Shown here: positions 1 to 4,193 of the stretch, in pieces | Position numbering within the stretch: position 1 is the stretch's first letter | Layout: each line of letters starts with the position of its first letter | Source of the DNA: Myxococcota bacterium | GTDB taxonomy: Bacteria > Myxococcota_A > UBA9160 > PR03 | Length of the DNA stretch: 5,872 nucleotides | Reading direction: 5' to 3' | Assembly: GCA_030066475.1 (NCBI GenBank) | Contig: JASJBO010000424.1 | Coordinates: forward strand, 1-5,872 | Program-made: the position numbers and the translations under genes | Notes under the pieces: model-generated | What the model was told of the DNA's origin: nothing | The model's input: only the letters and a program-made list of their open reading frames with translations | Database searches by the model: none

Positions 1-180
1 GGCGGCGCGTTCGCCACGGGGCTACGAGGCCGACGTGAGAGTCGGGATCCGCCCAGCGAGCCGTGGGGCCATCAGGCCGGGCGTGCGCCGGCAAGCGGTT
101 CCTACGCGGGCACCCCCGCAAGCGGAGGCGAAGCCGGAGCGCGCAGCGAGCCGCAGGCGAGCGAAGTCCACAAGGCCGGC
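1..180. other. GC-rich spacer without a convincing gene
   Basis: This stretch follows the stop of the minus-strand symporter gene and holds no gene I can support. Two plus frames are open through it, but they continue as antisense of the symporter and encode only Arg/Ala/Pro-rich low-complexity sequence. The third plus frame stops at 36-38, so a plus-strand gene could end there with about 11 residues inside the window, but this cannot be shown. On the minus strand a GTG-started frame of roughly 49 codons could be drawn, with no recognisable product. The DNA is rich in the tetramer AGCG (55, 94, 121, 138, 145, 160) and has an exact 8-base direct repeat GCAAGCGG at 91-98 and 118-125. This looks like intergenic repeat-type sequence rather than coding sequence. 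Confidence 0.5.
106..119 (-). terminator. possible weak hairpin terminator of the symporter gene
   Basis: GCGGG (106-110) and CCCGC (115-119) can form a perfect 5-base-pair stem around a 4-base loop, about 60 bases past the symporter stop on the minus strand. No T-run follows it on that strand, so it is not a classical intrinsic terminator. In DNA this GC-rich, hairpins of this size arise often by chance. It is offered only as the best candidate in the spacer. Confidence 0.15.
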
Positions 181-1641
181 TCAGCGCGCCCGCGCGCCCG
201 CCGCCAGCACGGTGACCGCCCCGGCCGCGGCGATCGGGATCCACCACGCCCAGGCGATCCAGGTCCGGCCCAGCAGCACCGGGTGCAGGAACAGCGCGAT
301 CCCGGCGGCGGCGCCCACGGCGAGGGCCGCCAGCGCGGTGCCGTCGGGCACGCGGCGCTTCGACAGCACGGCGAACCCGAACACGCCGAGCAGGCCGCCG
401 TAGAGCACCGTCATCGCCGAGAGCGCCACCTGCACCAGACCGAAGCCGCCAGCCTCGTTCGCCGCCGAGGTGGCGCGGTGGTAGGCCGCCATCGCGAGCG
501 CGGCGCCCACCAGCAGCGCGGTCACGATCGGGGCGACCCGGTGCAGGCGCCGCGCGCGCTCCGCCTTGGGGCCCGGACGCACGTCCACCACCCAGGTCGC
601 CGAGATCGCGCACAGGGCCGAGTCGAGACTCGACATGGCGGCGGCGAACAGCCCGGCGAACACCACGCCGCGGGCGCCCGCCGGCAGCTCGTGGAGCGCG
701 AACAGCGGGAAGATCCGCTCGCCGTCCGAGATGTCGTAGCCGGGTGAGGTCGCGTAGAAGAACGCCAGACCAGTCCCGAGCGCCAGGAACAGCGCGGTCA
801 GCGGGAAGTTCGCCAGCGCCGAGCCCCAAAGCGCGCGCCCGCCCGCGCGGCCGTCGCGCGTGGCGAGCAGCCGCTGGACCATGTCGTGGTCGGTGGCGTG
901 GGTGGCGAGCGTGAGGAAGAAGCCGCCGGCCACCGCCGTGAGCAGCGGACGCGCGTCGGCCAGCGACCAGAGTGGATCGAGGTGCAGGACGCGGGTGCGC
1001 TCCGCCTCCGCCGCCCAGCCCCAGATGCCCGGCCAGCCTCCCTCGGCGCGCAGGCCCAGCCCCCCGGCGGCCAGCGCCGCCGCGACGACGAGCAGCGCGC
1101 CCTGGAGTACGTCGGTCCACACCACCGAGCGCAGCCCGCCCTGGCGCGTGTAGAGCGCCGCCACGGCGCCGCACGCCACGATCGCGGCCTCGATCGACCA
1201 GCCCGTGACGGTCGCGAAGGCGAGCGCCGCGATGAACAGCCGCACGCCGGACGCGAGCAGGCGGCCGCCCACGAAGCACAGCGCGGCGGCGCGCCGCGTG
1301 CGCGGTCCGAAGCGCTCGTCGAGCAGGCCGTACACCGTCACCACGCCGCGGGCGTGGTAGAGGGGGATCACGCGCGCGGCCAGCCACGCCTTGCCCGCGA
1401 GCGCGCCCAGCGCGAGCTGGAGGTACGACCAGTCGCCGGTGTAGGCCGCGTGGGGCACGCCGATGAAGGTCGCCGCGGACAGCTCGGTCGCCACGAGCGA
1501 CAGCGCCGCCGCCCAGCTCGGCAGGCTGCGGCCCGCCAGCAGCCAGTCGCCGGCCGCCGCGTGGCCGCGTCCGGCGCGCACGCCGATCGCGAGCACCGCG
1601 ATCGCGTAGAGCCCGATCGCCGCGAAGTCGAGCGCCCCCAT
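181..1641 (-). CDS. sodium:solute symporter (SSS/SLC5 family)
   Basis: An inner-membrane secondary transporter expected to couple solute uptake to the sodium gradient; the substrate cannot be read from the sequence. The 486-residue product is within the usual family range, at the shorter end. It starts with a hydrophobic helix (GALDFAAIGLYAIAVLAIG) and shows a run of membrane segments throughout. Family signatures are GGLRSVVWTDVLQ (168-180), the loop motif DHDMVQR (251-257), and FAGLFAAAMSSLDSA (328-342), whose paired serines (337-338) align with the serines of the Na2 sodium site in LeuT-fold SSS proteins. The start at 1641 was chosen because the first membrane helix follows at once. In-frame ATGs at 1656 and 1710 are possible; the latter would overlap the divergent gene. 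No clear Shine-Dalgarno sequence precedes any of them. The gene is divergent from the GMC dehydrogenase gene, so a shared pathway is plausible but unproven. Confidence 0.93.
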   Translation of the reverse strand: MGALDFAAIGLYAIAVLAIGVRAGRGHAAAGDWLLAGRSLPSWAAALSLVATELSAATFIGVPHAAYTGDWSYLQLALGALAGKAWLAARVIPLYHARGVVTVYGLLDERFGPRTRRAAALCFVGGRLLASGVRLFIAALAFATVTGWSIEAAIVACGAVAALYTRQGGLRSVVWTDVLQGALLVVAAALAAGGLGLRAEGGWPGIWGWAAEAERTRVLHLDPLWSLADARPLLTAVAGGFFLTLATHATDHDMVQRLLATRDGRAGGRALWGSALANFPLTALFLALGTGLAFFYATSPGYDISDGERIFPLFALHELPAGARGVVFAGLFAAAMSSLDSALCAISATWVVDVRPGPKAERARRLHRVAPIVTALLVGAALAMAAYHRATSAANEAGGFGLVQVALSAMTVLYGGLLGVFGFAVLSKRRVPDGTALAALAVGAAAGIALFLHPVLLGRTWIAWAWWIPIAAAGAVTVLAAGARAR

Positions 1642-1656
1642 CCCGCCGGCTATCAT
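1628..1656 (+). promoter_or_regulatory. candidate promoter for the GMC-small subunit-recQ set
   Basis: TATCAT (1651-1656) matches five of six bases of the sigma-70 -10 box and is the most AT-rich spot around the divergent starts. A 17-base spacer puts TCGAGC (1628-1633) in the -35 position, a poor three-of-six match that lies inside the symporter coding region. A start site 7-9 bases past the -10 box would fall on or just before the ATG at 1665, giving a leaderless or nearly leaderless mRNA. That agrees with the lack of a Shine-Dalgarno sequence there. On the minus strand the same bases give TGC-CATGAT, a weak extended -10 for the symporter. Confidence 0.25.
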
Positions 1657-1664
1657 GGCACGCA

Positions 1665-3182
1665 ATGAGCTCGGACGACGCCCCGGCAGCCGCCGCGTCG
1701 CGCCTCGCACTGCCCGACGTGCTGCGGGCCGACGCCGTGGTGATCGGCACCGGCGCGGGCGGCGGACCGGCGGCGGCCGTGCTGGCGGAGGCCGGGCTCG
1801 AGGTCCTGGTGCTCGAGGCGGGCCCGCGGCTCGGGGCGCGCGACTTCGATGGCGACGCCGGGCTGCTCGCGCGCCTGATGACGGCTCAGGTGGCGCGATC
1901 GAGCGGACTCGAGCTCTACGCCGGGCGCTGCGTCGGGGGCTCCACCGTGGTGAACGACGCGCTGTGCTGGCGCCCGCCGCCCGAGGTGCTCGAGGCCTGG
2001 CGCCGCGAGCACGGCCTGGGCGGGCTCACCGAGGCGGCGCTGGCGCCGTGGGTGGAGCGCGCCTGGCGCGACGTCCACGCCAGCCCCACCGGCCGCGCCC
2101 ACCTGAACCGCAACGCGCGACACCTGGAGGCGGGCGCGCGGCGCCTGGGCTGGTCGGGCGAGGCGATGCCGCGCAACGTGCGCGGCTGCGCGAACCTGGG
2201 CCTGTGCAATCTCGGCTGCCCCAGCGACGCCAAGCAGTCGACGCTGCTCAGCTACGTGCCGCGCGCCGAGCGCGCCGGCGCGCGCGTGCTGGCCCCGGTG
2301 CGCGCCGAGCGCCTGGAGGTGCGCGGCGGCGCCGTGCGCGCCGTCGAGGCGCGCTGGCTCGATGCGGACGGACGCGAGCCGGTTGCTGCGCTGCGCCTCG
2401 AGGCCCCGCTGGTGTGCCTGGCCGCGGGCGTGCTCGGCACGCCCGCGCTGCTGCTGCGCAGTGGTCTCGACGCGGACGGCGCCACCGGTACCGGCATCCA
2501 GCTCCACGCGAGCGTCTACGTCACGGCGCGCTTCGACGAGCCCGTGCACGGCTTCTACGGCCCCACGATGGCCTACGCCGTCACCGAGTTCAGCGACGTG
2601 CACGGCCACCGGGGTCCGGGCTTCATGCTCGAGAACGTGACCGTGGCGCCGACCACCACCGCCGGGTCGCTCCCGGGCTTCGGCGACGATCACGCCGCGG
2701 CGATGGAGTCGCTGCCCCATCTGGCGCGCGCCGTCGTCGTGCTGCGCGACCGCACGCGTGGCCGCATCGGGCTGGCCGGCGAGGGCCTGCGCATCGACTA
2801 CGACCCGGTGGCCGAGGACCTCGCGCGGCTGCGCCAGGCGGTCGCCGCGCTGGCGCAGCTCTACCTCGAGGCCGGCGCCCGAGAGGTCTTCCTGCCCGTG
2901 AACGGGGCGCGCCCGGTGCGGCGCAGCGCCGATCTCGCCGCCATCGACGGCCTCGACTTCTCGCCGCACGCCCTCTCGCTGATCTACGGCGTCCACCTGT
3001 TCGGCGGGGCGGCGATGGGCGCGCGGCCCGGCGCCTCGACGTGCGACGAGACGGGGCGCGTCCACGGCCTGCGCGGCCTCTACGTCACCGACGCCGCGGC
3101 GCTCCCGAGCAACACCGGCGCGAATCCGCAGATCACGATCATGGCGAACGCGCTGCGCGTCGCCTCCGGGGCCGCTTCGTGA
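1665..3182 (+). CDS. GMC-family FAD-dependent oxidoreductase, catalytic subunit
   Basis: A 505-residue flavoprotein that should oxidise an alcohol, sugar or sterol-like hydroxyl group; the substrate is unknown. The N-terminal FAD-binding fold shows VVIGTGAGGG (25-34, glycines 28, 30, 33) and the ribose-binding acid E51 at the end of the second strand. GRCVGGSTVVN (88-97) is the first GMC signature region. A cysteine-rich stretch, C175, C181 and C185 ending in GCPSDAKQS, is typical of the branch of GMC proteins related to long-chain alcohol oxidases and multi-subunit dehydrogenases. The C-terminal domain carries H444 in VHLFGG and N487 in GANPQITIMA, matching the His/Asn catalytic pair of cholesterol-oxidase-type enzymes. 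No signal peptide is visible. The next gene overlaps by 4 bases and encodes the likely Tat-bearing partner, so export as a complex is inferred. The ATG at 1665 gives a short lead-in to the FAD motif; no good ribosome binding site precedes it. Confidence 0.95.
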   Translation: MSSDDAPAAAASRLALPDVLRADAVVIGTGAGGGPAAAVLAEAGLEVLVLEAGPRLGARDFDGDAGLLARLMTAQVARSSGLELYAGRCVGGSTVVNDALCWRPPPEVLEAWRREHGLGGLTEAALAPWVERAWRDVHASPTGRAHLNRNARHLEAGARRLGWSGEAMPRNVRGCANLGLCNLGCPSDAKQSTLLSYVPRAERAGARVLAPVRAERLEVRGGAVRAVEARWLDADGREPVAALRLEAPLVCLAAGVLGTPALLLRSGLDADGATGTGIQLHASVYVTARFDEPVHGFYGPTMAYAVTEFSDVHGHRGPGFMLENVTVAPTTTAGSLPGFGDDHAAAMESLPHLARAVVVLRDRTRGRIGLAGEGLRIDYDPVAEDLARLRQAVAALAQLYLEAGAREVFLPVNGARPVRRSADLAAIDGLDFSPHALSLIYGVHLFGGAAMGARPGASTCDETGRVHGLRGLYVTDAAALPSNTGANPQITIMANALRVASGAAS

Positions 3183-3775
3183 GGCCTCCGATCCCGCCGC
3201 CGCCGGCCCACTGGGACCGGGCGCTGCGCCCGCTCGACCGGCGCGGCTTCCTGCGCCTGGCGGGCGCCGCCGCCGCGGCCGGCGTGTTCCCAGCCGGCTG
3301 CGGCGGGGTGCCCGCCGAGCTCGCCCCGGCGCCCGATCTGCCTCTGGAGGTGCTGTCGGCGCGCGGGTATGCCACCTTCCAGGCGGCGGCGCTGCGCATC
3401 ATCGGGGCCCGCGGCGCGGAGGCGGTCCGCGCAGGGCACGTCGATCCCGCGGCCGCCGCGGACGCGTGGATGGCCCGCGCGCCCGCGCTGGCGGCTCCGC
3501 TGGGGCAGGCCCTCTGGGTGCTCGAGTGGGGTGTCGCGCCGCTCGTGGCCAAGTGGCGCCCCTTCACGGCGCTCGACGGGGTGGAGCAGGACCGGGTGCT
3601 GGACGACCTGATGCGATCGCGATTCGACCTCAAGCGAAGTCTCTTCAAGGGCGTCAAGTCCCTGTCGACGCTGACGTTCTACGCGCACCCCGCGAGCCAC
3701 GGGGCGGTCGGGTACCCGGGCCCCTTCGACCGCGCCGGAATCGCGGCCGCGATGAGCGACCTGACCGATGGCTGA
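3179..3775 (+). CDS. Tat-exported small subunit, gluconate 2-dehydrogenase subunit 3-like
   Basis: A 198-residue protein read from a GTG whose last two bases lie in the stop of the GMC gene (GTGA overlap), so translational coupling is likely. The frame is open much further upstream, but that part overlaps the GMC gene in another frame and is low-complexity, so the GTG is preferred. DRRGFLR (20-26) is a twin-arginine motif followed by an alanine-rich hydrophobic stretch. C41 in FPAGC could be a lipid-attached cysteine, though proline at -3 is a poor lipobox fit. The mature part resembles the accessory subunit of membrane FAD dehydrogenases, with DP at 89-90, WRPFTAL (126-132), FKGVKSL, Tyr168 and a GYPGPF motif (178-183) near the end. 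It probably carries the GMC subunit through the Tat system and helps anchor it. No cytochrome c subunit gene is visible alongside, so the electron acceptor is unknown. Confidence 0.87.
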   Translation: MRPPIPPPPAHWDRALRPLDRRGFLRLAGAAAAAGVFPAGCGGVPAELAPAPDLPLEVLSARGYATFQAAALRIIGARGAEAVRAGHVDPAAAADAWMARAPALAAPLGQALWVLEWGVAPLVAKWRPFTALDGVEQDRVLDDLMRSRFDLKRSLFKGVKSLSTLTFYAHPASHGAVGYPGPFDRAGIAAAMSDLTDG

Positions 3776-4193
3776 GTCGGGAGCCCGCAAGCCCGCGGCG
3801 CGGAAGAAGGCCGCCACCGCCCGCAAGGCGACCGGGGCGAAGACGACGACGAAGAAGAAGGCCGCAGCGAAGCCGCCGGCCAGCAAGACCAGCGCCAGGA
3901 AGGCGACGGCCAGCAAGGCGGCCGGGAAGAAGACCGCGACCCGAAAGACGGCCGCCAAGAAGACGACCACCCGGAAGGCGGCGGCGAAGAAGACCGCCAC
4001 GCGGAGGGCGGCGTCCAGCCGGGACGCCACGGGGGACGCGACCACGCGCGCGACCGCCCGCAGGCCGTCGACGCGGGCGACCGCGACTCGCAAGGCGCCG
4101 GCGCAGAAGACCGAGACGGTCCGCACGCCCGCGACGCGCAAGAGCGGCGCGCGCAAGCCGGCCGCCCGGAGCCGCGCCGCGGCGGCCGCGACC
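3768..4193 (+). other. histone H1-like low-complexity tail of the RecQ protein
   Basis: Within residues 1-142 I count 44 Ala, 27 Thr, 24 Lys and 19 Arg, so four residue types make up 114 of 142 positions, against only four acidic residues. There are no aromatic residues, Leu or Ile, which points to an intrinsically disordered polycation. Twenty of the 24 lysines fall in the first 75 residues; residues 85-136 use mostly Arg with Thr and Ala. Such tails are known from eukaryotic H1 and from bacterial H1-like proteins, and at the ends of HU and topoisomerase I in some actinobacteria. The likely role is non-specific DNA or RNA binding; this is inference from composition. Confidence 0.85.

Noticed and set aside
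35..403. Plus-strand frame of 122 residues across the spacer and the symporter 3' end.
   Set aside because: More than half of it is antisense to the symporter, and the rest is Arg/Ala/Pro-rich with no start signal.
886..1668. 260-residue plus-strand frame opposite the symporter.
   Set aside because: Antisense low-complexity Arg/Gln/His/Gly sequence; the symporter signatures on the minus strand are clear.
1653..3065. 470-residue minus-strand frame opposite the GMC gene.
   Set aside because: Rich in Arg, Ala, Gly, His and Gln with no domain, typical of antisense frames in high-GC coding DNA.
1655..3178. Plus-strand frame of about 500 codons running into the small-subunit gene without a stop, which could suggest a 706-residue protein.
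   Set aside because: This part is Arg/Ala/Gly low-complexity and lies out of frame within the well-supported GMC gene. Only the portion from the GTG at 3179 has a Tat signal and family motifs.
3927..4016. CRISPR-like array suggested by the 30-base periodicity.
   Set aside because: There are no spacers: the units abut directly, differ in third codon positions and are in frame with the helicase.
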